From an uncultured Pseudomonadales bacterium (GTDB lineage: Bacteria; Pseudomonadota; Gammaproteobacteria; Pseudomonadales; Azotimanducaceae), in NCBI GenBank assembly GCA_958296165.1, contig OY282447.1:3534001-3598000 (forward strand): 64,000 bases of DNA, given 5' to 3'. Below, in pieces: positions 1-7,639 of this stretch (the stretch's first letter is position 1; each line of letters begins with the position of its first letter). Below the pieces are notes generated by a model, which saw only the letters and a program-made list of their open reading frames with translations, was not told where the DNA came from and ran no database searches. The position numbers and the translations under genes are program-made.

Positions 1-2
1 CG

Positions 3-155
3 GAACTAGCGTGGCCTGGCCAAAGAGTGGCCGTGCTCCATGGCGAGCAAACGGCCGGGGCAACCGCGTTCCAGCAAGCAGGCTGGAGGGTGTATTCGAC
101 GGGCGAGCGTGGGGATGATCTGGCGGAGCGGATCTTGGACGGGCTTGCTGGCTAG
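3..155 (+). CDS. C-terminal end of an unidentified gene (copy 1, 5' end outside window)
   Basis: An open frame enters from the left edge and ends at a TAG. It encodes about 50 residues with the pattern ELAWP..RVAVLHGEQ..AFQQAGWRVYS. The same text recurs about 1.3 kb downstream at roughly 85% nucleotide identity, which supports real coding. Tails of this type, as I recall, close some large helicases and nuclease-like proteins, but I cannot name the family securely. It lies just ahead of a toxin-antitoxin cluster and a helicase operon. Confidence 0.5.
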   Translation, partial: ELAWPGQRVAVLHGEQTAGATAFQQAGWRVYSTGERGDDLAERILDGLAG

Positions 156-240
156 CGGACGAGCCAGTACGAGATTGAAGCTTCCGACTGCCGGAGCTTA
201 AGAATGCGTTGCGGGTACGGATGAGTGGCGTGCCGCAACC

Positions 241-483
241 TCAACGGTATGCCTCCCGCCGATGCAGCACGCGAAGGACGACGATGCCGCCTTCCCTTCG
301 AAAAATCGCCCGCCAGCTCCCCACCCGCAGCCGGAACCGACCGTGCCACCGGCCGCTAAGAGCCCGTACATCACCAACGCCGCTCGCGGCGAAACGATCC
401 ACTGCATCGAGCACTCGTTGTCGATCCTTTAGCGGCAGATTCTCGATGTCTTTCTCGGCCCGGCTGGTATATCGGACCGTCAC
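241..483 (-). CDS. RelE/ParE-family toxin
   Basis: An 80-residue basic protein starting MTVRYTSRAEKDIENLP. The pattern of an N-terminal beta strand, a helix with KDRQRVLDAVD, then GRFRLRVGSWRAIFR and a final VLRVLHRREAYR is that of the RelE/ParE/YafQ toxin fold, which cuts mRNA on ribosomes (RelE) or poisons gyrase (ParE). The start is GTG, overlapping the stop of the upstream antitoxin gene by four bases (GTGA), as expected for a translationally coupled TA pair. The family call is firm; RelE versus ParE is not. Confidence 0.85.
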   Translation of the reverse strand: MTVRYTSRAEKDIENLPLKDRQRVLDAVDRFAASGVGDVRALSGRWHGRFRLRVGSWRAIFRREGGIVVLRVLHRREAYR

Positions 484-734
484 AGCCCAAGGCGCACGCG
501 AAGCGCCGCCGCAGTGATGACCTCTCCATCTGCGACATCACGCTCTCCCTCCTCTATCGCTTCCGCTTCGCCATCCGTGACCGGTTCATCGTCTATCGGT
601 GCCTTGGCAAGCGCGGATGTCACCGGGTCAGCGAGCGATGGCACGGATAGTCCATTGAGCACCTTCGCCGCCGTGTCCAGCGCGTCGTCCGGCAATGCGT
701 CTACCAAGCGGTGTATCTGTTCCCTAGCGTTCAT
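480..734 (-). CDS. Antitoxin partner of the RelE/ParE toxin
   Basis: An acidic 84-residue protein with MNAREQIHRLVDALPDDAL at the start and a charged second half ending DGEVITAAALRVRLGL. The N-terminal helix plus acidic tail is usual for antitoxins placed upstream of RelE-type toxins. I chose the ATG at 734 because a GAGG lies nine bases before it; two ATGs slightly upstream have no usable ribosome site. The stop overlaps the toxin start. It is likely autoregulated with its toxin, as such pairs usually are. I do not recognise a named antitoxin family. Confidence 0.7.
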   Translation of the reverse strand: MNAREQIHRLVDALPDDALDTAAKVLNGLSVPSLADPVTSALAKAPIDDEPVTDGEAEAIEEGERDVADGEVITAAALRVRLGL

Positions 735-789
735 GTCTCGCATCCTCATAGCACCGGATTGTAGCCGCGTTCCTTTCCCCTCGCTCTGG

Positions 790-1032
790 CTATCGTAGCG
801 CTCGCCTGCCAGCCGGTTCAAAGCCGCTGTCCTTGAGCACTTTCTCCAAAGTGCCCCGCTCGAAGCAGGACTCCATGAACAGGTGCAACGCTTCCGCGAG
901 GTTGACGAGAGCGGCCTCCTCGGTGTCGCCTTGGCTGTAAACATCAAGAGGGGGGCAAACGGAAATGTAGTAAGCGCCTTCCTCCCGAACCTCCGCAGGA
1001 ACCGTGAACTCAAGCCGTAGTCTGGTGGTCAC
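790..1032 (-). CDS. HicB-like protein, orphan antitoxin
   Basis: An 80-residue protein with a beta-rich start (RLRLEFTVPAEVREEG), then YYISVCPPLDVYSQGDTEEAALVNLAEALHLFME. The 'CPPLDVYSQGDTEEAALVNLAEAL' stretch is the HicB/UPF0150 signature, a partial RNase H-like fold that binds the HicA toxin. The start is GTG with GGAG nine bases upstream. No HicA-sized partner with the double-stranded RNA-binding pattern is visible on either side, so this is probably an orphan or uses a distant toxin. It runs in the same direction as the RelE pair, 55 bases upstream of it. Confidence 0.7.
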   Translation of the reverse strand: MTTRLRLEFTVPAEVREEGAYYISVCPPLDVYSQGDTEEAALVNLAEALHLFMESCFERGTLEKVLKDSGFEPAGRRALR

Positions 1033-1152
1033 TCGTTCAATCTCCCAGTCAGCTATGGGGCAAGCCTACGGCATCGAGCGTCAATCGTTTGCCGGGAGGC
1101 GGGCAGCTATCCGGAGTTCGCGCCCGCCGGGCCGCCGCGAGCCGAGACGGCC

Positions 1153-1479
1153 GTGCAGAAGGTACACAGCGAATGGGAAGCCACGACGGAACTCACCGTG
1201 GAGACGCTGCGCTGCGCGATGGATGTCTCTGCAACCCGCGGCTTGTGGGTGCTGGAAGTGGGCCATGAACTGGCGGGCACGGCCGGCCTAGTACTGGCCG
1301 AAGCGGAACTAGCGTGGCCTAGGCAACAAGTGGCCGTACTCCACGGCGAGCAGACGGTAGGCACAGCCGCGTTTGAGCACGCGGGCTGGCGGGTGTATTC
1401 GACGGGCGAGGATGGGATGACTTGGCGGAGCGGGTCTTGGACGGGCTTGCTGGCTAGTGGTTTGCTGGGCCGGCAATAG
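1153..1479 (+). pseudogene. Duplicated C-terminal fragment (copy 2), frameshifted
   Basis: Positions from about 1302 to 1477 repeat the first 155 bases of the window. Here more upstream sequence survives (VGHELAGTAGLVLAEAELAWP). After YSTGE one base is missing relative to copy 1. The frame reads MTWRSGS, while the other frame continues LAERVLDGLAG to a TAG matching the end of copy 1. It is therefore a decayed paralogue of the gene at the left edge. The toxin-antitoxin cluster sits between the two copies. Confidence 0.55.
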
Positions 1480-1583
1480 GTGGAGACGTGTGGCGTGTAG
1501 ATCTCGCACGCATCGCCGGTGACTCCCAAGCCGTGCATCCATGAGTATGTGCTACGCTGATTGCCCGGCATACGGAGAGTCAG

Positions 1584-1790
1584 GTGAAGAAGTCTAGAGA
1601 GACGAAGGACGGGTCCAAGCCCGACGACGAGGTAAAGGTGCATGTGACATTCTTCGGCGGGCTCTATGTAAACCCCGGCGAACTGCTGCGCAGCGAGGCC
1701 GCCCAAAAGACGATCATACTGGTCGACGAAGCATTCCGTGCCCAGTCTCTCGATGCGGAATCAGGCAAGCCGCACCGAAGCGCCGACTGA
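1584..1790 (+). CDS. Small hypothetical protein
   Basis: A 68-residue protein, charged at the N-terminus (MKKSRETKDGSKPDDEVK), then a strand-like VHVTFFGGLYVNPGELLRSEA. The start is GTG with GGAGAG just upstream. I do not recognise a family. It lies 35 bases before the membrane-protein gene and reads the same way, so the two are probably co-transcribed with the helicase genes that follow. Confidence 0.55.
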   Translation: MKKSRETKDGSKPDDEVKVHVTFFGGLYVNPGELLRSEAAQKTIILVDEAFRAQSLDAESGKPHRSAD

Positions 1791-1825
1791 TCAGCTACGA
1801 AGAGTGCTGAACGACTGCGATTGAG

Positions 1826-2539
1826 GTGAACCTAGGCCTGTTGCTTGTGCCCGCCCTTAGCGGGTATGTGCTACTCAGCTGTACCTACGTGTCGCGGTAT
1901 TGGTTCGCACGCCAGTCGGGCTATTCGCTGTTTTTCGCCGCCGCGGTCGCCGGCGTGGTGCTCCTCGGGGTTGCTCGTTGGATCGTTGTGCTCCTACATC
2001 TTTGTATTCCCTCAGAAATATACGCATACTTGCGCTGGCACTGGCATAGCTACGCGCCCTTCGACTACTCCGGCACCGTGATGGTCAGCACCTTCCTCGC
2101 AATCACGCTGCCTCTGCTTGTCAATCGCATCGCCCCCAAGCACAAGTCGGCAACGCGCATCGCGAGGTACAGTGGCGACTTGATCGAATGCTTGATTCAA
2201 GACGTAATTGAGTCAGGAGGGAAACAGCTAGTGGAGGTCTCCACGAAGAGTAGCAAGTGCTACATTGGATTCGCGCAGGAGAGTGGCGTGGCCGCCGGCA
2301 CCGAGTCCGATATCGCCATCAGCCCTATTGTGAGCGGCTACCGCCACAGCGAGACCCGCGATCTCATACTTACAACCAACTACGCGCCGTTTCTGCTCGA
2401 CAGCAAGTTGGACATCGAGCACTTCCGCGTCGTGATACCGCTGGCTGAGGTTGCATCCGCCCGCCGTATCGATCCGGAGCTGCATTACCGTATCAATGCT
2501 GGCCAGCAAGGCCGTTCAAGCACCGAGTCTGCGGCCTGA
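1826..2539 (+). CDS. Membrane protein with cytoplasmic domain, DUF6338-like
   Basis: 237 residues starting at GTG. Hydrophobic segments lie near residues 2-18, 30-60 and 85-100; the motif YWFARQSGYSLFFAAAVAG is in the second. From about residue 110 it is soluble, with strand-rich sequence (KQLVEVSTKSSKCYIGFAQESG, then RDLILTTNYAPFLL). The architecture recalls DUF6338 membrane proteins, but I am not certain. The stop lies 13 bases before the helicase start, so it belongs to the same operon. A membrane component beside two helicases fits a defence locus. Confidence 0.6.
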   Translation: MNLGLLLVPALSGYVLLSCTYVSRYWFARQSGYSLFFAAAVAGVVLLGVARWIVVLLHLCIPSEIYAYLRWHWHSYAPFDYSGTVMVSTFLAITLPLLVNRIAPKHKSATRIARYSGDLIECLIQDVIESGGKQLVEVSTKSSKCYIGFAQESGVAAGTESDIAISPIVSGYRHSETRDLILTTNYAPFLLDSKLDIEHFRVVIPLAEVASARRIDPELHYRINAGQQGRSSTESAA

Positions 2540-2552
2540 CGGAGCGGCAACC

Positions 2553-4673
2553 ATGACCAACATGGCCATGTCCGTAGATTTCCTCTCCGCCTTCGCCCGC
2601 CTGCCTGGCCCGCAGCAGCGCAATGTGCGTTCGCTTATCGCCCGATTCAGCAGCAACCCCACGGCCAGCGGCTTGAACTACGAGCGCATCAACGGCGCGA
2701 AGGACGCCAACATGCGGTCTCTGCGCATCGACGGCAGCTATCGAGCCATCGTGTACAAGCCAGCGCGCGGCGACATTCACATGCTGTTGTGGGCAGACAA
2801 ACACGACGAGGCGTACCAATGGGCCACGCGCCGACGCTGCGACGTGAATCCCGAAACCGGCGCCGTGCAGGTGTACTTGCCGCAAGACGATGGTCCTGCC
2901 GATGCGCCGCAAGCCACGGCTGAACGTGCTGGCCCGTCCGGCGCGTTCGCCAGCCTGAAAGACCGCGAGCTGATGCGCCTCGGCGTACCGGCGGCCATGC
3001 TGCCGGAAGTGCGCGGCATCACCGACGAGCATGGTCTCGAGGCCATCGAGGCGCGCTTGCCGACCGAAGCGCACGAGGCGCTGTTCTACTTTCTCGCCGG
3101 CGAATCCTACGAAGATCTGGTGCGCGAGCGCGAAGCGCCGGCGACCGTGGATGTAGATGACTACAACGTCGCTCTGCAACGGCCGGATTCGCAGATGCGG
3201 TTCGCTGTCGTGGCGGACGAGATGGAACTCGAAGCCATGCTCAACGCGCCGCTGGAACGTTGGCGCGTGTTCCTGCACCCTTCCCAGCGGCGCATGGTGG
3301 AACGCGGCTGGAACGGGCCAGTGCGCTTGCTCGGCGGCGCCGGCACCGGCAAGACGGTCGCGGCCATGCACCGCGCGCGCTGGTTGGTGCGGAATCTTCC
3401 GCAAGGGCGCATCCTTTTCACTACGTTTACGCGCAATCTGGCGGCAGACATCGCGCACAATCTCGGCGCCATCTGCACGCCCGAAGAGATGCAGCGCATC
3501 GAAGTAACCAATCTGGATCGCTGGGTCGTGCGCTTTCTGCGGTCACGCCGCTATCAATTCCAACTGCAATTCGGCGGGCGATTGGCAGATGCGTGGCAGA
3601 TCGCGCTCGATGTTCGCGCAGCCACGCTGAACCTGCCGGATGCGTTTTTTGAGAACGAGTGGGAACAGGTGATTCAGGCTGGTGCGATTGCGAACAAGCA
3701 AGAGTATCTCGCCATCTCCCGCATCGGCCGCGGCACCCGCCTGAGCCGCGCCGAACGGGCACAGGTGTGGCCGGTGTTCGAGGAATACCGGGCGCAACTG
3801 GCGGAACGCGGCGTGAAGGAAGTTGAGGATGCTTATCAGGACGCCGCCGCGCTGCTAGCCGCCGAGCCAGCAGCGCCGGAAGACCCCGCCAGCTACGCGG
3901 CGGTGATCGTGGACGAAGCGCAAGACATGGGTGCGCCGGCGTTTCGCCTGCTGCGCGCCATCGCGCCACCGGGTGCGAATGATCTCTTCATCACCGGCGA
4001 TGGCCACCAACGCATCTACGGCCGCCGCGTGGTGTTGGGCCGTTGCGGCATCAATATCCGCGGCCGTTCGCGCAAACTCCGCTTGAACTACCGCACCACG
4101 GAACAAACCAGGCGCTGGGCCGCGGCGTTGCTGGACGGACGCCACATCGACGATCTGGACGGCGGCGCGGATGATAGCCAGGGCATCCGCTCGCTAACCC
4201 GCGGGCCGGAACCGCAACTCGCGCACTTCGATACCCGAGAGGAGCACGACGCGCATCTGCTCGCCTGCATCGGCCGATTGGCGGAGGAAGGCGATTCGTT
4301 GCGTGGCGCGTGCGTGGCAGCACGCACCAGCGCGGAGCGCGACGCCGCCGCGAAAGCGCTCAGAGAAGGCGGCTTCGCGTGCGTTGTGCTCGGCGGCAAC
4401 GCCACGGACGACGAGCGGCGCGGCGATGCGGTGCGGCTGGCCACCATGCATCGCGTCAAGGGCTTGGAGTTCGATCACATGCTGCTCGCGAGCGTTAACG
4501 ACGGGCTGGTGCCGCTGCGTCTCGCCACCGATGCGGCCGATGCGACAGCCAAGGAAGAAGCGGAAACCCAAGAGCGGGCACTGCTCTATGTCGCCGCCAC
4601 CCGCGCTCGCAAGAGCTTGTGCGTGTTGAGCTTTGGAACGCCGAGCCCCTTCGTCTCGTCCCTCGGGGCATGA
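2553..4673 (+). CDS. UvrD/Rep-like helicase with RelE-like N-terminal domain
   Basis: 706 residues. The first 110 (VDFLSAFARLPGPQQRNV... SLRIDGSYRAIVYKPARGDIHMLLWADKHDEAY) look like a RelE/YoeB toxin fold, known at the N-terminus of some superfamily I helicases. The helicase core has Walker A GGAGTGKT (about 261-268), motif II VDEAQD (about 453-458), HRVKGLEFD near 637 and motif VI VAATRAR near 680. It should unwind DNA 3'-5'. I chose the ATG at 2553 because GGAG lies eight bases upstream. The stop overlaps the next start (ATGA), showing translational coupling with the SNF2-type helicase. Confidence 0.85.
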   Translation: MTNMAMSVDFLSAFARLPGPQQRNVRSLIARFSSNPTASGLNYERINGAKDANMRSLRIDGSYRAIVYKPARGDIHMLLWADKHDEAYQWATRRRCDVNPETGAVQVYLPQDDGPADAPQATAERAGPSGAFASLKDRELMRLGVPAAMLPEVRGITDEHGLEAIEARLPTEAHEALFYFLAGESYEDLVREREAPATVDVDDYNVALQRPDSQMRFAVVADEMELEAMLNAPLERWRVFLHPSQRRMVERGWNGPVRLLGGAGTGKTVAAMHRARWLVRNLPQGRILFTTFTRNLAADIAHNLGAICTPEEMQRIEVTNLDRWVVRFLRSRRYQFQLQFGGRLADAWQIALDVRAATLNLPDAFFENEWEQVIQAGAIANKQEYLAISRIGRGTRLSRAERAQVWPVFEEYRAQLAERGVKEVEDAYQDAAALLAAEPAAPEDPASYAAVIVDEAQDMGAPAFRLLRAIAPPGANDLFITGDGHQRIYGRRVVLGRCGINIRGRSRKLRLNYRTTEQTRRWAAALLDGRHIDDLDGGADDSQGIRSLTRGPEPQLAHFDTREEHDAHLLACIGRLAEEGDSLRGACVAARTSAERDAAAKALREGGFACVVLGGNATDDERRGDAVRLATMHRVKGLEFDHMLLASVNDGLVPLRLATDAADATAKEEAETQERALLYVAATRARKSLCVLSFGTPSPFVSSLGA

Positions 4674-4933
4674 ACGCCAAGGATTCGCTCTCGCCAACAA
4701 CGCGGCGCCTAGCGCAAATAGCACCCGCGCCGGGCGCTCGGGTGGTGGTGCGCGATGCCGAGTGGGTAGTGCGCCGGGTGGACATGACCAGCGGCGGCGA
4801 CTATCAGCTCACATGCACCGGCATCTCTGAAGTCGTGCGTGATCGGCAGGCCGTGTTCTTGAGCCAGCTGGAGCGTATCGAGGTGTTGGAACCGGCAAAC
4901 ACCGCGCTGGTTGCCGATCGTTCGCCGGGCTAA
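4670..4933 (+). pseudogene. N-terminal piece of the split SNF2/DEAH helicase
   Basis: 87 residues beginning MNAKDSLSPTTRRLAQ, with GARVVVRDAEWVVRRVDMT and ISEVVRDRQAVFLSQLERIEVLEP. This is the beta-rich N-terminal module that, in related DEAH/SNF2 helicases I remember, runs straight into the ATPase domain. The frame stops at a TAA (4931-4933), yet the next 883 codons are in the same frame with no other stop. The piece alone lacks all helicase motifs. A single base change from a Tyr codon would create this TAA. It is translated from the ATGA overlap with the helicase upstream. Confidence 0.65.
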
Positions 4934-4945
4934 GCGGATAGCCTC

Positions 4946-7597
4946 TTGCATATGGAAAGCCGGTTGCGCGATGTGGTCGCCAATGACGAACGCATCCACA
5001 TCGGCCAAAGCGCCGCCATGGATTTGGTGCCCTATCAGCTCGAACCGGCCCGCCAAGCGCTCGCCCAGCCGCGCCAGCGCATTCTCATCGCAGATGCAGT
5101 CGGTCTCGGCAAGACGTTGGAGGCGGGCATTCTGGTAAGCGAACTCATCGCCCGCGGCCGTGCGCGGCGCATTCTGGTGCTGGCGGTGAAGAGCATGTTG
5201 GCGCAGTTCCAAAAAGAGTTCTGGAATCGCTTCACCATTCCGCTCACGCGCCTCGATTCCGCCGGCATTCAGCGTGTGCGCCGCAACATTCCGGGCAACC
5301 ACAATCCATTCCACTACTACGACAAATCCATCATCTCCATCGATACGTTGAAGCAGGATGCGGAATACCGCACCTATTTGGAAAACGCCTATTGGGACGT
5401 GATCGTTATCGACGAAGCCCACAACGTGGCGGATCGCGGCACCGGCTCGCTGCGAGCGCGCCTCGCAAAATTGCTCGCACGCCGTTCAGACACGCTCATC
5501 ATGCTTTCCGCCACGCCACACGACGGCAAGGCACGCAGCTTCGCCAGCCTGATGAACATGCTGGATGCCACTGCCATCGCGGATCCAGAGAGCTACGAAG
5601 CGGAGGATTTCCGAGATAAAGGGCTGGTGATCCGCCGCTTCAAGAAGGACATTCGGCATGAAGTGGAAGGCGCGTTTCAGGATCGGCGCATCGTCAGCCT
5701 GGAGTTTGGCGCCTCGCACGAAGAGGAAGCGGCATACGATGCGCTGCTGGCGGTGCAGGTGGCGAATACTCCGCGAGCAGGCGGGCAAGCGAACAAGGCT
5801 GCTCGCGATTTGTTCACCGTAACGTTGGAGAAGGCGCTGTTCTCGTCGCCGGCCGCATGCGTTGACACTGTCGATCAGCGTTTGCACCGTCGCAAGCGCG
5901 AGTGGGCCGGCGAATCCAACGCTTCTATCGATGAGGAAGTGCGCACGCTCAATGCATTGCGCGAGAAACTCGCAGCCATCGATGCCTTGGACTTCGCCAA
6001 GTACCAAGGCTTGCTGGCCGCCATTCGCGGTGGCCACGATGCCGAAGAATCGCTGCGTTGGCGACCCAACGACGCCGAAGATCGCCTCGTCGTCTTCACC
6101 GAACGCATCGAAACGCTGAACTGGTTGGCGATGCATCTGGCTGAGGATCTGAAGCTGCCGGCCAAGCGGATCGAAACGCTGCACGGCGGCATGAGCGATG
6201 TGGAGCAGCAGCGCGTGGTGGAGGATTTCGGCAACTCCGCCAAACCGGTGCGTCTGCTAATTTGCTCAGACGTGGCATCCGAGGGCATCAACCTGCATTA
6301 CCACTGCCACCGTCTGATCCACTTCGACATGCCTTGGTCGTTGATGGTTTTCGCGCAACGCAACGGCCGCGTGGACCGCTACGGCCAAGAGCGAACGCCG
6401 CAGATCGTCTATCTCACCACGCGCAGCGCCAACGAGGTGATCCTCGGGGACATGCGCGTGCTCGAGGTGCTCAAGCGCAAGGACGAGCAGGCGTACCGCA
6501 ACATCGGCGACCCTTCCGCGTTCATGAAAGTCCACGACATAGACGAAGAAGAGGCAATCACGGCGAAGACCATCGCGGGCAGCACGAGTGCGGATCTCTT
6601 CGATGCGGCTTTGACGCCGACGGAGAGCGAAGGCGACAGCCTGCTCGCCTTGTTCACCGCCACGCCGCCAGCCGATACGGCAGCGTCGAGTGTGCCCGAA
6701 TCAACCACGCCCACCTCCCTGTACGCCAACGATCTCGCTTATTGCGAAGCCGCCCTGCACCGGCTGCGCGACAAGGATCGCCACCTGCAATTCGAGGTGG
6801 ATGCGCTGGGCCAGACACTGACGCTGGATGCGCCGGAAGACCTGCGCCACCGCTTTGCGCACCTGCCGCCGGAGGTTGCGCCGCAGAATTGGCGTTTCGT
6901 GCTGACCACGGCGAAGGCGCGTATGGCCGAGGCCATCGCCGCGAGCCGCCGGGATGAACGCGCGTGGCCGGGCGAACACTACCTGTGGCGCTTGAATCCG
7001 GTGGTGGAGTGGCTGAACGACCGCATGGCCGCCACCTTCGGACGCCACGAAGCGCCGGTGCTGTGCGGCGTCCCTGGCCTTGATTCAGACGAAACGGCGT
7101 TCGTGCTTGCCGGCCTAGTGCCCAATCGGCGCGGCCATCCCTTGATTCACGAATGGATCGTCGTTTGCCACGGGCCGGATGGATTCGTGGCGCCGCAGCC
7201 GTTCGAGACGTTGCGACACCGCACTGGCCTCGGCGTCCGCGCCATTCCGAATCGGCTGGACGCCGTGGACGTAGCTGCTTTGGAACGCCTGCTGCCTGAA
7301 GCCGTGCAGATGGCGGATGTTTGGTTCGCCAAACAACGCAACGATTTCGAGGACGCCATCAACGCCAAGCTGAACGAGGCGGTTACAGCACTGGACGCCC
7401 TCAAGAGCCGCCGTCTTCGTCACGTGGACGAGCGCGTCGAAGGCTCCGCGATGGCCGAACAGCTCAAGCAAGCGCGCCGCAACGCCGCTCAGCAAGACAT
7501 CGATGAGATTTTCGACGCCTACTTGCAGTGGATAGAAGACGTAATGACCACGGAAGAACGCCCGTGGGCATCCGTGGTGTGCGTAATGGCGGGATAG
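4946..7597 (+). CDS. SNF2/DEAH-type helicase, main part of a split gene
   Basis: 883 residues from the first in-frame TTG after the TAA; an ATG two codons later is equally possible, and neither has a clear ribosome site. The ATPase lobe has Walker A DAVGLGKT (about 50-57), DEAH (156-159) and SATPHDG near 190. The second lobe has CSDVASEGINL near 443 and the arginine-finger segment QRNGRVDRYGQ near 475. The C-terminal 350 residues are helical and unassigned. The family includes helicases found in phage-defence loci such as DISARM-like systems. Without its N-terminal module the protein may be inactive unless the TAA is read through or translation restarts. Confidence 0.75.
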   Translation: MHMESRLRDVVANDERIHIGQSAAMDLVPYQLEPARQALAQPRQRILIADAVGLGKTLEAGILVSELIARGRARRILVLAVKSMLAQFQKEFWNRFTIPLTRLDSAGIQRVRRNIPGNHNPFHYYDKSIISIDTLKQDAEYRTYLENAYWDVIVIDEAHNVADRGTGSLRARLAKLLARRSDTLIMLSATPHDGKARSFASLMNMLDATAIADPESYEAEDFRDKGLVIRRFKKDIRHEVEGAFQDRRIVSLEFGASHEEEAAYDALLAVQVANTPRAGGQANKAARDLFTVTLEKALFSSPAACVDTVDQRLHRRKREWAGESNASIDEEVRTLNALREKLAAIDALDFAKYQGLLAAIRGGHDAEESLRWRPNDAEDRLVVFTERIETLNWLAMHLAEDLKLPAKRIETLHGGMSDVEQQRVVEDFGNSAKPVRLLICSDVASEGINLHYHCHRLIHFDMPWSLMVFAQRNGRVDRYGQERTPQIVYLTTRSANEVILGDMRVLEVLKRKDEQAYRNIGDPSAFMKVHDIDEEEAITAKTIAGSTSADLFDAALTPTESEGDSLLALFTATPPADTAASSVPESTTPTSLYANDLAYCEAALHRLRDKDRHLQFEVDALGQTLTLDAPEDLRHRFAHLPPEVAPQNWRFVLTTAKARMAEAIAASRRDERAWPGEHYLWRLNPVVEWLNDRMAATFGRHEAPVLCGVPGLDSDETAFVLAGLVPNRRGHPLIHEWIVVCHGPDGFVAPQPFETLRHRTGLGVRAIPNRLDAVDVAALERLLPEAVQMADVWFAKQRNDFEDAINAKLNEAVTALDALKSRRLRHVDERVEGSAMAEQLKQARRNAAQQDIDEIFDAYLQWIEDVMTTEERPWASVVCVMAG

Positions 7598-7630
7598 TGC
7601 TTGCAGCGCAGGTGGCAACGCAAGATGGTA

Positions 7631-7639
7631 GGTTTGACG
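7631..7639. repeat. Left copy of 9-bp target site duplication
   Basis: GGTTTGACG lies immediately left of the insertion sequence and recurs exactly at 9260-9268 on its right. Perfect duplicates of this length show a recent, direct insertion. Confidence 0.85.
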
